Counted from the first letter of the stretch, positions 8,152 through 16,858 are shown. The stretch is DNA of 32,344 bases from Alphaproteobacteria bacterium (GCA_017939155.1 JAGAZZ010000024.1:1-32344), one strand, 5' to 3'. Program-made: numbers and translations. The notes: a model not told the origin generated them from the letters alone.

Positions 8152-8817
8152 ATGACGATAAGATGTGGTGGTTTTGGGAGTGAGCTTGGGCGGTCGATGA
8201 TTGAGATGTTAGGGGTGTTGGCGATTGTTGGGGTGTTATCTATCGGGGGAATATCGGCATTTCAGAAAGCGATGAACAAACATAAAATTAATCAGGTGAC
8301 GGAAGAATTATCTCTATTTATTAATGAGCTGCTGCGGTATTCGGCGGATTGGCAACGGATGCTTGTTAATAATGGGGCGACGATTATGACTCTTTCTTCG
8401 GAGCTTGATTATTTTGTGCCGGCAAAGTGGAAAAGGGTAGGGACTATGGTATACGATGGGATGGGAAATAGAATTGCAGTTCGACTACATAAGCAAGTGG
8501 TAGGACGCCGACCAATGTTGGGCATTATTTATGTTTTTTATCTGAGTGGTGTTGATAAAGCTAAGGTAGATTTGTGTATGGCGTGTTTTGATAGGATAAG
8601 GTCTTATGCGGACAGCTTAGGGGGGATGATGACTTGGCGGAGAGTTTCTGATAAGCCGGGAAAGGGTCTTTGGGTTTATGGTAATGCTTATTGTGATGGG
8701 AAGACTAAAAAATGTTTGAAAGATTTAACACTTAAAGAGATGAGAGAAATGTGCAGTATTTTTCAGGGTGACGATGATGATAAAGTTAATAGTTTTGAAA
8801 TTTATTTTCCGCTTTAA
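8152..8817 (+). CDS. Type IV pilin-like protein
   Basis: A 221-residue protein with a prepilin-type N terminus. After a short basic leader (MTIRCGGFGSELG), the sequence RSMIEMLGVLAIVGVLSIGG has the conserved Glu at +5 and the hydrophobic alpha-1 helix of type IV pilins, so prepilin peptidase should cleave after the Gly of ELG. The +1 residue is Arg rather than the usual Phe or Met. The body contains five cysteines (CMAC, YCDGKTKKC and EMC) that could form the disulfide of the pilin D-region, plus an acidic DDDD stretch near the C terminus. It could be a major or minor pilin or a pseudopilin. No pilus assembly gene is adjacent. The ribosome binding site GGAA lies 8 bases upstream. Confidence 0.75.
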   Translation: MTIRCGGFGSELGRSMIEMLGVLAIVGVLSIGGISAFQKAMNKHKINQVTEELSLFINELLRYSADWQRMLVNNGATIMTLSSELDYFVPAKWKRVGTMVYDGMGNRIAVRLHKQVVGRRPMLGIIYVFYLSGVDKAKVDLCMACFDRIRSYADSLGGMMTWRRVSDKPGKGLWVYGNAYCDGKTKKCLKDLTLKEMREMCSIFQGDDDDKVNSFEIYFPL

Positions 8818-8832
8818 AAAAATTGTGTTTTT

Positions 8833-8895
8833 TAAGATGAAAAGTCGGGATCGTTAAAAACGGGGGCGGTAACTTATGGTAGGCAGCTCATCTTA
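8833..8895. terminator. Weak inverted repeat between convergent genes
   Basis: TAAGATGA (8833-8840) pairs with TCATCTTA (8888-8895) across a 47-base loop and is followed by TATTTATT. It lies between the pilin-like gene and the convergent ybgC. The long loop makes a terminator role uncertain. Confidence 0.35.
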
Positions 8896-8898
8896 TAT

Positions 8899-9336
8899 TT
8901 ATTGTAAAAGGGAGGAAATTTCCGGTGGAATTTTGGTCGGACGCATTGCGGGTAAGGATAAAAAGACCAGAGTGATTTCTATTTCTGATAAAACGGTATC
9001 ATCACGATAGAGCTTTTGTTCCATTTTTAAGGAAACGCCTTTTAGTTCTGTTACTTTACAGGTGATGTTTAGGGCGTCGTCCAGTTTAGCGGGGGATTTA
9101 TAGCTGATATGACAATCGCGCACGACAAAGCCCTGACCTTTGTTTTTTAACATATCTTCCTGATTTATGCCAAGATGGCGTAAAAATTCGGTGCGGGCGC
9201 GCTCGGCATATTTTAAATAGTTGGCATAATAGACAATTCCTCCGGCGTCGGTGTCTTCATAGTATATGCGAATCGGGAATGAAAATGTTTTGTCTTCAAA
9301 TAATTTGCCTTTAATTGCGGGTGTTTCGTATGTCAT
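8899..9336 (-). CDS. ybgC: Acyl-CoA thioesterase YbgC (Tol-Pal associated)
   Basis: A hotdog-fold thioesterase of the 4-hydroxybenzoyl-CoA thioesterase type. YbgC acts on acyl-CoA or acyl-ACP at the inner membrane and usually travels with the tol-pal genes. The 145 residues include the active-site segment YYEDTDAGGIVYYANYLKYAERARTEFLR (starting at residue 25), with catalytic Asp30. Where the E. coli protein has His in VVYHANY, this one has Tyr37. It follows ruvB with a 2-base gap, so they are cotranscribed. This is the alphaproteobacterial ruv-ybgC order, but tolQ does not follow: the next gene is convergent and pilin-like. Confidence 0.9.
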   Translation of the reverse strand: MTYETPAIKGKLFEDKTFSFPIRIYYEDTDAGGIVYYANYLKYAERARTEFLRHLGINQEDMLKNKGQGFVVRDCHISYKSPAKLDDALNITCKVTELKGVSLKMEQKLYRDDTVLSEIEITLVFLSLPAMRPTKIPPEISSLLQ

Positions 9337-9338
9337 GG

Positions 9339-10397
9339 TTAAATTCCTAAATCATCCATAAAACTGAATTGGTTATTGTTGTTTTTAAATTTACTGATGC
9401 CTAAATATTTGCAACCTTGTTCTGAAAGGATACGTCCGCGCGGGGTGCGTTGCAAAAAGCCGAGTTTTAAAAGATATGGCTCGATGACCTCTTCGATTGT
9501 GTCACGTTCTTCGGAGAGAGCGGCGGCAAGCGTGTCTGCACCAACGGGACCGCCACCGTAATTTTTGGCGATACAGTTTAGGTAACGGCGGTCAAATTCA
9601 TCCAGACCGTAAGCGTCAACGTCTAACAGGCGCAGAGCTTTATCTGCAATGGTCGAATCGATTTCAACAGAGCCGGCAACCGCGCCAAAATCCCGCACAC
9701 GTTTAAGCAACCGACCGGCAATACGCGGGGTACCGCGGGAACGCTTGGCGATTTCCATAGCGCCGTCGTTTGAAATGGGCATATTTAACAAATGAGCGCC
9801 CCGAAGAACAATCTTTTGCAAGTCTTCATGGTTATAGAAGTCCATCCTTAAAGGAATGCCGAAACGTTCGCGCAAAGGGGTGGAAACTAAGCCCGAGCGA
9901 GTTGTTGCGCCAACGAGCGTGAATGGTTGCAAGTCTATTTTGACCGAACGGGCAGAGGGACCTTCGCCGATGATAATATCGAGCTGAAAATCCTCCATTG
10001 CAGAATATAAAACTTCTTCAATAGCGGGATTGAGGCGATGAATTTCATCAATAAAGAGGACATCGCGTGCTTCAAGATTAGTTAAAATTGCCGCTAAATC
10101 ACCTGAGCGGGTTATCATCGGGGCGGAGGTTGCTTTAAACCCGACACCTAACTCTTTCGAGATAATGTTTGACAGAGTTGTTTTGCCAAGACCGGGGGGG
10201 CCATATAAAAGTACATGGTCTAAAACCTCGCCACGGCTTTTGGCGGATTGTATAAAAACTTTTAAGTTCTGACAAACTTTATCCTGCCCGACAAATTCAT
10301 CTAATGTTGACGGGCGTAAATTAACGGCTACGGCGGAATTGGCTTCATCGGTTGAGAGCTTTTGTGCGCTGACTATTCTTTCTTTATCTTCGGACAT
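9339..10397 (-). CDS. ruvB: Holliday junction branch migration ATPase RuvB
   Basis: The hexameric AAA+ motor that drives branch migration of Holliday junctions with RuvA. The 352-residue length is standard. The Walker A motif GPPGLGKT is at residues 66-73, Walker B LFIDEIH ends at about 120, the sensor segment LVGATTRSG and arginine-finger segment PLRERFG follow, and the C-terminal winged helix contains the RTPRGR motif near residue 320. All key residues are present. The N terminus begins with about 20 variable residues before the conserved [12 protein letters not shown]. It lies 9 bases after ruvA and 2 bases before ybgC in one operon. Confidence 0.98.
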   Translation of the reverse strand: MSEDKERIVSAQKLSTDEANSAVAVNLRPSTLDEFVGQDKVCQNLKVFIQSAKSRGEVLDHVLLYGPPGLGKTTLSNIISKELGVGFKATSAPMITRSGDLAAILTNLEARDVLFIDEIHRLNPAIEEVLYSAMEDFQLDIIIGEGPSARSVKIDLQPFTLVGATTRSGLVSTPLRERFGIPLRMDFYNHEDLQKIVLRGAHLLNMPISNDGAMEIAKRSRGTPRIAGRLLKRVRDFGAVAGSVEIDSTIADKALRLLDVDAYGLDEFDRRYLNCIAKNYGGGPVGADTLAAALSEERDTIEEVIEPYLLKLGFLQRTPRGRILSEQGCKYLGISKFKNNNNQFSFMDDLGI

Positions 10398-10406
10398 TGT
10401 TTTCTC

Positions 10407-11063
10407 CTATTGATTAAACTCTTTAAGAGCCAGACGGATAAGCGAGCCTAAATCTTTATCAGGGTTGTTTAAGCAGACTTCAGAAGCAACCCGATAAGCT
10501 TCAATTTTTTGATAACCCAGGTTGGTCAGGGCGGAGGTCACGTCTTCGGTTAAGGTGTATGTTGAATCCGGTTCTTCGGGAGAAGAGGTTTTTGTGCTTG
10601 GGGCGGTTTCTTGTTCGTCAGCTATTGTGTTTAAATCAGCGCCTGACATATATTCGACAGGGATTGTGACGATTTTATCTTTTAGCTCGGTGACAAGACG
10701 GGCGGCCAGCTTGGGGCCAACTCCTGCAGCGCGCAGAAAAGAACTTTTGTCTTGAGCGGCAACGGCTTGGGAGAGCTGAGCTGGGGAGAGGGCACTTAAA
10801 ATGTTTAAGCAGACTTTACCGCCGACACCTTGAATTTTGGTTAAAGTGTTAAACCATTCTTTTTCCCACGGGGTTTGAAAACCAAAAAGGGTTATGCTGT
10901 CTTCTTTTATGACGGTTTCGATAAGCAGGGACGCGTGTTCATTTTGTTTTAGTTTTGAGAGTGAACGAGAAGACATATTGACGAGATAGCCGACACCGTT
11001 TACGTCAATAATGCAGCAATCTTCACCGATGTTGTCGATTATACCTTTTAGTTTTGCTATCAT
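10407..11063 (-). CDS. ruvA: Holliday junction DNA helicase subunit RuvA
   Basis: Tetrameric protein that binds Holliday junctions and loads RuvB. The frame opens at 11111, but I chose the ATG at 11063 because MIAKLKGIIDNIGEDCCIIDVNGVGYLV is the normal family start and AAGGAT lies about 8 bases before it. The resulting 218 residues comprise the N-terminal OB domain (1-65), the helix-hairpin-helix region (about 70-140, with IQGVGGKVCLNIL and AAGVGPKLAARLVTELKDK) and, after an acidic Ser/Thr-rich linker (about 150-175), the C-terminal domain III that contacts RuvB. ruvC, often first in this operon, is absent from the window. Confidence 0.96.
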   Translation of the reverse strand: MIAKLKGIIDNIGEDCCIIDVNGVGYLVNMSSRSLSKLKQNEHASLLIETVIKEDSITLFGFQTPWEKEWFNTLTKIQGVGGKVCLNILSALSPAQLSQAVAAQDKSSFLRAAGVGPKLAARLVTELKDKIVTIPVEYMSGADLNTIADEQETAPSTKTSSPEEPDSTYTLTEDVTSALTNLGYQKIEAYRVASEVCLNNPDKDLGSLIRLALKEFNQ

Positions 11064-11202
11064 TTGAAAATCCTTTATAAAGTGTAATGTATTGTAGTCT
11101 TGTAAAAACAATGCGGCAAGAGCTTTTTTTGAAAAGCCCCCTTTTTTTCGCAGATAAAGTGGTTATGTCTTGGGTTGTGTTTGTATAACCAAAGGGTGAA
11201 AG

Positions 11203-12345
11203 ATGAAAAGTTATAAAATTTTTTTATTAGCGGCGCTTCTTTTTAATACAGGAAATGTGAAAGCAGAGGCGCGTTTTGACAGTTATCAGGATTTTAAGAA
11301 CTATTTAGATAAAAAATACGGGTTTGATTATAACTTTGATGTGTCTGTTTTGGCGCAGAGGAGCAGTCCAAACGGAGAGCATAACGCTGTTCAGGCTTAT
11401 CTTTATCCGTCTTTTATGTGGACAACGTTTAACAATGAATATGGTGTGGGAGCGCTAAATTTTGCTTATACGATTATTCGTTATGGCAATCACGATGCTA
11501 GCGATTTGGGGGCAAATTCCGGTTTTGTTACGCCGATTAACGATTATCCGGCAAATCAAAATGAATTTTCGGAATTATATTATACTTATCAGCCGAGCGG
11601 AAAGTGGAATTGGCTGACGTTGGGGGTGGGACAGTTTCCGATTTATAATTTTGACGGGACGGATTATGACGCAAACCAACAAGTTAACTTTTTAAATGAT
11701 TCGCTGGCACAAAATGCGTCGGCTTCATATACGCAGGCAGGAATTGGCGCATACGCGCAAATAACGCCAAATGATAGGTGGAGTTTTGCTTTTGGTGGGC
11801 AGGACGCGACAAATGTTGACGCGGTGAGTGTTCGGTTTAACCATTTAGATGAAAAGCATTATACAACATTTGGTTATGCGGCTTATACGCCGACAATTAA
11901 AGGTGTCGGGGATACGGAAATTTCTATTTTAGTTTATAATCAGCCGGGAGTTACGGCACAGCCGCAAACAACTAACGGCTGGTCGCTTAATATATCTCAA
12001 GATATAGGTAAAAAGCTTAGTTTATTTGCCAGAGTTAATGAAGTAAGCGGTAGTGTTGAAGAAATAAGGCAGTCCTGGGTTTTGGGCGGGGTATATAATA
12101 ATCCGCTTAACAGAAATTCTTTAGACCAGATTGGGCTGGCGTATGCTTATAATAAACTTGATGAAGCGGCAGTTGGGGAAAAGCTTAACCATAAGGCTGA
12201 ACAGATTATTGAAGCGTATTGGGCATGGGGAATCGGCGATATGCTGACGATAACGCCGGATGTTCAGATGTATATTAACCCGGGGCTTAATCAAAAATCT
12301 GATTACGGGTTTGCAACCAGCTTGCGGGCAACAGTGTTTTTCTAA
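11203..12345 (+). CDS. OprB-like carbohydrate porin
   Basis: A 380-residue outer-membrane porin, most like the OprB carbohydrate-selective family, which lets sugars diffuse across the outer membrane. It has a signal peptide (residues 1-22, ending VKAEA), then a segment with aromatic-rich beta strands throughout (for example FSELYYTYQPSGKWNWLTLGVGQFPI, then WSLNISQDIGKKLSLFARVNE) and ends with ATVFF, the terminal Phe recognised by the BAM machinery. The order of strands, including the GVGQFP and DVQMYINPG type segments, resembles OprB. Family assignment is by eye, and substrate is unknown. The start has the purine-rich site AAAGGGTGAAAG directly upstream. It is a single-gene unit, bounded by the divergent ruvA and a hairpin terminator. 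Confidence 0.75.
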   Translation: MKSYKIFLLAALLFNTGNVKAEARFDSYQDFKNYLDKKYGFDYNFDVSVLAQRSSPNGEHNAVQAYLYPSFMWTTFNNEYGVGALNFAYTIIRYGNHDASDLGANSGFVTPINDYPANQNEFSELYYTYQPSGKWNWLTLGVGQFPIYNFDGTDYDANQQVNFLNDSLAQNASASYTQAGIGAYAQITPNDRWSFAFGGQDATNVDAVSVRFNHLDEKHYTTFGYAAYTPTIKGVGDTEISILVYNQPGVTAQPQTTNGWSLNISQDIGKKLSLFARVNEVSGSVEEIRQSWVLGGVYNNPLNRNSLDQIGLAYAYNKLDEAAVGEKLNHKAEQIIEAYWAWGIGDMLTITPDVQMYINPGLNQKSDYGFATSLRATVFF

Positions 12346-12373
12346 GGAAATTTGAAACAGGTTGAAAATGAAG

Positions 12374-12403
12374 CGGAGCGGAAAAGGCTCCGTTTTATTT
12401 TTT
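12374..12403 (+). terminator. Terminator of the porin gene
   Basis: CGGAGC (12374-12379) pairs with GCTCCG (12387-12392) around a 7-base purine loop and is followed by TTTTATTTTTTT. It lies 28 bases after the porin stop. Confidence 0.85.
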
Positions 12404-12554
12404 TAAATACATTGTTTAAATACGCTGTATTTTTAAAAACATTTGTTCATAGCGTTTTTCGTTGTGCATTAGTTTGAATTTATTGATGTTTATTTGAGTA
12501 AAGTGCTTACAATGCGGCATAACGATTATTGATTTTAAGAAGGTTTAAGAGCAG

Positions 12555-13085
12555 ATGAAAAAGTTTTTTTTATTAGCGTTTTTATTGACAGTTTCAGCCT
12601 GCAAGTCTGAGCAGGTGATTGTTCCGGCAGTGGTTCATAATGTTAATACCACTCAGGAGATTGTGGTGGAGAAAGCGCATTTGCCGATTATCGGCGAAGT
12701 GGAGCCGATTTATTTTCTGCCGATGAAATCTCCCTTTTATGCCAGAATTGACACGGGAGCGACAACCTCAGCGCTTGATTGTCAAAATGTTGAATATTTT
12801 GAACGGGACGGCGAAAAATGGGTTGCTTTTAAGCTGAAAAACAGAAAGAGCGGCGAAGAACATATTTTTGAGAAAAAAATTGAGAGAACGTTTAGAGTTA
12901 GACGTGTCGGGGAAGATGAAAGCCGTAAGGCGGTTAAGATGGATGTCAAGATGGGAGGAGAAACTTTCAGTGCCGTCTTTTCAATTGCTGACCGTTCGGG
13001 TTTTGACTATCAAGGGTTAATCGGACGTAATATTTTAACGGGACGATTTATTGTTGATACGTCTACTTCTTATACGTTGAACTGA
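12555..13085 (+). CDS. Retropepsin-like aspartic protease lipoprotein (Zn_protease/RimB family)
   Basis: A 176-residue lipoprotein: MKKFFLLAFLLTVSAC is a signal peptide with lipobox VSAC (Cys16). The body carries the retropepsin active-site motif DTGATTS (Asp66-Thr-Gly-Ala) and the later segment YQGLIGRNIL that plays the role of the flap/psi-loop end. It belongs to the family annotated as ATP-dependent zinc protease (PF05618), which is an aspartic-protease fold rather than a true zinc enzyme. It is the first of three genes with an inactive transglutaminase/7TM protein and an ATP-grasp ligase, an association described for this family. Inferred role: an envelope peptidase that trims peptides made or handled by the partners. 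Only one catalytic Asp per subunit is expected, so it would act as a dimer. Confidence 0.85.
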   Translation: MKKFFLLAFLLTVSACKSEQVIVPAVVHNVNTTQEIVVEKAHLPIIGEVEPIYFLPMKSPFYARIDTGATTSALDCQNVEYFERDGEKWVAFKLKNRKSGEEHIFEKKIERTFRVRRVGEDESRKAVKMDVKMGGETFSAVFSIADRSGFDYQGLIGRNILTGRFIVDTSTSYTLN

Positions 13086-13103
13086 GTTTTAAGGATGTTG
13101 ACT

Positions 13104-14642
13104 ATGAAATTGGCTAATTTGTTTTCGGTTAGAAAAGTTTTGAGTTTTCTTTTAGTGCTGTCTGTTGTTTATGCTACATACAGCATTTATTATAAGGTTA
13201 AATATTGGGGGTTTTCTTTATCTCCCAAACAGGTGACGGATATTTGGACGATTGACGCAAAAGTATCTTTTGATGCAATGGGGGAAGATGTCAGGGTTTC
13301 TTTGGGTGTGCCGGCAGATAATGAAAGCTTTAAAGTGTTGAGTGAAGAAATTGTGGCAAAAAACTATGATGTTGTGCGGGATAAAGCTAAAAACAGACTG
13401 GTTATGCAGGGGCGCAAAAAGGAGGGCAAACAAAAACTCTATTATCGTTTAAATATTTATGATGATGTTCAGAACAATGCCATCAATAAAAACAAACCGG
13501 CAAAAGTTGAGCGACCGCTTTTATCTGAAGAAGAACAGATACAGATGAACAAACTTTGGGAATTAGCTAAGAACCAAGATGGTGATAAAGTTCAGGGTGT
13601 GATTGCCGCAGTTAACCAGGAAATGATGGAGCCGACGATGAGTTTGGTTTTACCGCTTAATCACACTTCTAAAGAATTTGCAGAAAAGATTATTCAGATT
13701 TTGGCTTATAAACGGATTCCGGCGCGCATAGCTCGCGCTCTCAAACTTGAAGAAGGCAAGAAGAATGACAGCTTGTCGATTATGCTTGAAGCGTATGTTG
13801 ATAATAAATGGACACTTTATGATTTGAGTACGGCAAAAATCGGGTTGCCGAAAAATTGGGTTGTTTTTCAGCGCGGCGGCGTATCTTTGCTTGATGTTCG
13901 CGGGGGTGAAAATTCTAAGGTTATGTTTTCGGTGTTAAAATCTGTTGCGACTCCTTTAAAAATGGCGGAACACAGAGCTAAGGCAAACAATGAGCTTTGG
14001 GGATATGAATATTCTATTTATACTTTGCCGCTTATGGAGCAGAACGCTTTAAAATGGTTGATGATTTTCCCGCTGGCGATATTGGTTGTGGTTATTATGC
14101 GCAACGTTATCGGCGTGACGACCATGGGGACTTTTACACCGATGTTGTTGGCAATGTCTTTGGTTAAGACAGGGTTTGTGCCGGGGTTGATTTGTTTTTC
14201 GGTTATGATTGGATTAGGCTTGATTATGCGTGCTTTGGTGGCGCGGCTTAATTTATTACTGGTACCGAGGATTTCGTTTGTGGTGATTTTTGTGATTTTA
14301 TTAATACAAGTCCTAGCGATTATCGGATATAAATTAAATTATGGCATTATCAGCTCGGCTATTTTCTTCCCGATTATTATTACCGCGTGGATTATTGAGC
14401 GCGCGTCGATTACCTGGGAAGAAGAAGGGGCTATGAATACGTTGAAGGAAATTTTTTATACTTTAGTGACGGCGGTGGTGACTTATTTTGTTATTAGTAG
14501 CGAGTATGTCCGCCATATTATGTTTGCTTTTAACGAGCTTAATTTGGTTGTTTTATTTATTGTTATGCTACTTGGCACTTATACAGGATACCGATTAACG
14601 GAATTGTCGCGTTTTGCGCCGCTTATCCGCAAAGGAGAATAA
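13104..14642 (+). CDS. Inactive transglutaminase domain fused to seven-helix membrane domain
   Basis: A 512-residue membrane protein. After one N-terminal helix (about residues 10-30) comes a soluble, probably periplasmic domain of about 300 residues that contains a transglutaminase-like region (around 180-270: ASN-HTSKEFAEKIIQILAYKRIPARIARAL then a WTLYDLSTAKIG segment) with no obvious Cys-His-Asp triad. The C-terminal third is a bundle of six or seven helices (about 315-505). This matches the Transglut_i_TM / 7TM_transglut architecture. The ORF opens at 13095, but AAGGA (13091-13095) overlaps that ATG, so the start is 13104. It follows the retropepsin gene by 18 bases and its TAA is one base from the ATP-grasp start: one operon. 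Its function is not established; a sensor or scaffold for peptide modification is a guess. Confidence 0.85.
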   Translation: MKLANLFSVRKVLSFLLVLSVVYATYSIYYKVKYWGFSLSPKQVTDIWTIDAKVSFDAMGEDVRVSLGVPADNESFKVLSEEIVAKNYDVVRDKAKNRLVMQGRKKEGKQKLYYRLNIYDDVQNNAINKNKPAKVERPLLSEEEQIQMNKLWELAKNQDGDKVQGVIAAVNQEMMEPTMSLVLPLNHTSKEFAEKIIQILAYKRIPARIARALKLEEGKKNDSLSIMLEAYVDNKWTLYDLSTAKIGLPKNWVVFQRGGVSLLDVRGGENSKVMFSVLKSVATPLKMAEHRAKANNELWGYEYSIYTLPLMEQNALKWLMIFPLAILVVVIMRNVIGVTTMGTFTPMLLAMSLVKTGFVPGLICFSVMIGLGLIMRALVARLNLLLVPRISFVVIFVILLIQVLAIIGYKLNYGIISSAIFFPIIITAWIIERASITWEEEGAMNTLKEIFYTLVTAVVTYFVISSEYVRHIMFAFNELNLVVLFIVMLLGTYTGYRLTELSRFAPLIRKGE

Positions 14643-14643
14643 G

Positions 14644-15591
14644 ATGTTTGAATGGTTTAAAACAGCAAAGTTGTTGCGTGAAAACGGTGTTTTGGGAATG
14701 AATGACCGAAATTACTCGGTTATTTCCAAATGCAACAAACGTTCGCTTTATACGTTGGTTGATGATAAAGTTAAAACCAAGCGTTTGGCAAACAGCATTT
14801 GCATTAATACGCCGAAGATGATTGGTATTATTGAGTATCAATTTCAGGTTAAAAACCTTTTAGAGATTGTCAAAGGGTATAAAACTTTTGTGATTAAACC
14901 GGCGCATGGCAGCGGCGGAAAAGGCGTCTTAGTGATTAAAGATTATGACGGCGAGAAGTTTTACAGTGCGTCAGGAGATGTTTTAAGCTTTAATGACGTT
15001 TATCAGCATATTTCAAATACGTTGAGCGGTCTGTTCAGTTTGGGCGGAAAATATGATGTGGCGTTGATTGAGGAAGCGGTTATTTTCAGCGATGTGTTTA
15101 AGAATTTCAGCTATCATGGCGTTCCTGATGTCAGAGTGATTGTGTATAAAGGCTATCCGGCGATGGCAATGATGCGTTTGGCGACTAAAGAATCGGGTGG
15201 ACGGGCTAATTTGCACCAAGGAGCGGTCGGGGTTGGTCTTGACGTTCGGACGGGACGGACTTTAAATGCGGTTATGCACAATAAACCGATTACGGTTCAT
15301 CCGGATACCGGTGCAAATTTGATGGATTTGAAAGTTCCGTTTTGGCGTGAGCATTTGATTATCGGGGCGTTAGCTTACGATATGACAGGACTCGGGTATT
15401 TGGGGGCGGATATTGTTTTGGATAAAAACAGAGGTCCGATGATGTTAGAGATTAATGCTCGTCCGGGGTTGGCTATTCAGATTGCTAACGGGCGTGGGCT
15501 TAAAACGAGATTAGAAGAGATTGAAGAAAGTTATCCTAAAGAGCTTTCTGCAGAGCAAAGAGTTGATTTTGTCTTGAATAACGGAAAATAA
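14644..15591 (+). CDS. ATP-grasp alpha-L-glutamate ligase-like protein
   Basis: A 315-residue ATP-grasp ligase related to RimK-type amidoligases (sugar-transferase/ATPgrasp_ST type, PF14397), which join an amino acid, often glutamate, to a carboxyl group with ATP. Seen motifs: FVIKPAHGSGGKGVLVI (nucleotide-binding lysine and glycine-rich loop, around residue 80), PDVRVIVYKG and MMRLATKESGGRANLHQGAVGVG (around 160-200), and LEINARPGLAIQIANGRGL with the metal-binding Glu and Asn (around 275). The ORF could open at 14614, but the strong site AAAGGAG places the start at 14644. It sits one base after the 7TM gene, completing the cluster. The substrate cannot be read from the sequence. Confidence 0.85.
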   Translation: MFEWFKTAKLLRENGVLGMNDRNYSVISKCNKRSLYTLVDDKVKTKRLANSICINTPKMIGIIEYQFQVKNLLEIVKGYKTFVIKPAHGSGGKGVLVIKDYDGEKFYSASGDVLSFNDVYQHISNTLSGLFSLGGKYDVALIEEAVIFSDVFKNFSYHGVPDVRVIVYKGYPAMAMMRLATKESGGRANLHQGAVGVGLDVRTGRTLNAVMHNKPITVHPDTGANLMDLKVPFWREHLIIGALAYDMTGLGYLGADIVLDKNRGPMMLEINARPGLAIQIANGRGLKTRLEEIEESYPKELSAEQRVDFVLNNGK

Positions 15592-15633
15592 ATTCCTAAA
15601 TAGTGCTGGAGAGAATTTTTTTAGGAGCTTGAC

Positions 15634-16239
15634 ATGGTTAATGTTTTAGGTAAAACGGAAACGAAAAGTTTGGATAAAAGCAATACAAAAACGTTATCTG
15701 CTGAAGAAAAGAAGCAGCTTGGCGTGAGCGAAACGAGAGGAAAAAAGATGAAATATTCATACGATGTTAAAGATGCCGAAAACGCATTGGTGATGAAATT
15801 AAAAGATGGTGAAGTGGTTATTGAGATGTTTCCTGAGGCGGCACCAAACCATGTTGCCAGAATAAAAGAATTAGTACGCCAAGGGTTTTATAACGGTTTG
15901 AAATTTCATCGGGTTATTGATGGCTTTATGGCGCAAACCGGTTGCCCGTTGGGTAATGGTACCGGCGGCAGCGGAAAAAAGTTAAAAGCTGAATTTAATA
16001 CGATTGCTCATGAAAGAGGGATTGTTTCTATGGCCAGAGCGATGAGTCCGGATTCTGCGGATAGTCAGTTTTTTATTTGCTATGATGATTGTCCGCATTT
16101 GAACGGTCAATATACGGTTTGGGGCAAAGTTGTTTCAGGTATGGAATTTGTTGATAAGATTAAAAAAGGCGGCGGCTATAATGGTATGGTGCATGAGCCT
16201 GATGAGATTATCAGTATGCAGGTTATTGCAGATTTATAG
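15634..16239 (+). CDS. Cyclophilin-type peptidyl-prolyl isomerase
   Basis: Catalyses cis-trans isomerisation of X-Pro bonds. The cyclophilin domain covers about residues 48-200 and retains the catalytic signature FHRVIDGFMAQTG (the Arg, Phe, Met and Gln of the active site), the SADSQFFI strand and the C-terminal NGQYTVWGKVVSGMEFVDKI segment with the Trp. No signal peptide is present, so it is cytoplasmic. The ATG at 15634 has AGGAG 7 bases upstream. A second ATG at 15748 also has a GAGAGG site, and starting there would remove a 38-residue Lys/Thr-rich extension; either start is possible. It is followed immediately by a hairpin terminator. Confidence 0.93.
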   Translation: MVNVLGKTETKSLDKSNTKTLSAEEKKQLGVSETRGKKMKYSYDVKDAENALVMKLKDGEVVIEMFPEAAPNHVARIKELVRQGFYNGLKFHRVIDGFMAQTGCPLGNGTGGSGKKLKAEFNTIAHERGIVSMARAMSPDSADSQFFICYDDCPHLNGQYTVWGKVVSGMEFVDKIKKGGGYNGMVHEPDEIISMQVIADL

Positions 16240-16242
16240 AGA

Positions 16243-16267
16243 AAAGGCGCTTTGAGCGCCTTTTTTT
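16243..16267 (+). terminator. Terminator of the cyclophilin gene
   Basis: AAAGGCGCT pairs with AGCGCCTTT around a 3-base loop, followed directly by a T run to 16267. It begins 4 bases after the stop codon. Confidence 0.92.
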
Positions 16268-16378
16268 GATTAAACGGGGGATATAATCTTTTTTGTGTTT
16301 AGTGAAACGGTGAGTGTGTTTAAGATAATATATAAAAAGTTGAGGTTTGGGAAATAAACTATTTAGAAAGGTAAGTCA

Positions 16379-16858
16379 ATGAGCGGTGATGTAGAAATTT
16401 TAACAGCTCAGTTTCGTGACGCAGATGATATTGCAAAGCTCTCGTATCAGGTGGGCAAAATGCACGATGAAGCGTTACCGGAATATTTTAAGAAAACAAA
16501 TTTGAATAATCACCAGCAAATAGTTCGTGAATTGATTTTGGATGAAAAAGTTGAAGTTTTTAAGGCAGTTAAGGATGATAAAATTTGCGGTTTTTTATTT
16601 TTGTTTGTTCCGGTTAAGCCGCGAGGCGGATATGTTCATCCTTTAACGGGGTGTGTTTTGAATCTGGGTGTTGATGAGGCGTGCCGAGGGGGTGGAATCG
16701 GAACAAAATTAATGCGAGCCACTGAGAAGTTTTTGTATGATAAAGGGATTTATGCGATTGATTTAAGCGTTTTTAAGTTTAATGAAAAAGCACATCGTTT
16801 TTATGAAAAGTTAGGTTATCAGGAACTTGAGATTAATATGCACAAGGTTTTGAAATAA
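16379..16858 (+). CDS. GNAT family N-acetyltransferase
   Basis: A 159-residue acyl-CoA-dependent acetyltransferase. Motif A, which binds the CoA pyrophosphate, is readable as LNLGVDEACRGGGIGTKLM (about residues 98-116), with the R-G-G-G-I-G core, followed by the motif-B region AIDLSVFKFNEKAHRFYEKLGYQE. The N-terminal part has the expected acceptor-side helices. The substrate (a protein N terminus, an antibiotic, a polyamine or another amine) cannot be inferred. The start has AGAAAGG 8 bases upstream. It is a single gene between two independent transcription units, and no resistance gene is nearby. Confidence 0.9.
   Translation: MSGDVEILTAQFRDADDIAKLSYQVGKMHDEALPEYFKKTNLNNHQQIVRELILDEKVEVFKAVKDDKICGFLFLFVPVKPRGGYVHPLTGCVLNLGVDEACRGGGIGTKLMRATEKFLYDKGIYAIDLSVFKFNEKAHRFYEKLGYQELEINMHKVLK

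Noticed and set aside
12405-12435. AT-rich inverted repeat AAATAC/GTATTT as a second terminator or operator
   Set aside because: It is short and A/T-only with a loop of about 16 bases; not distinguishable from chance in this composition.
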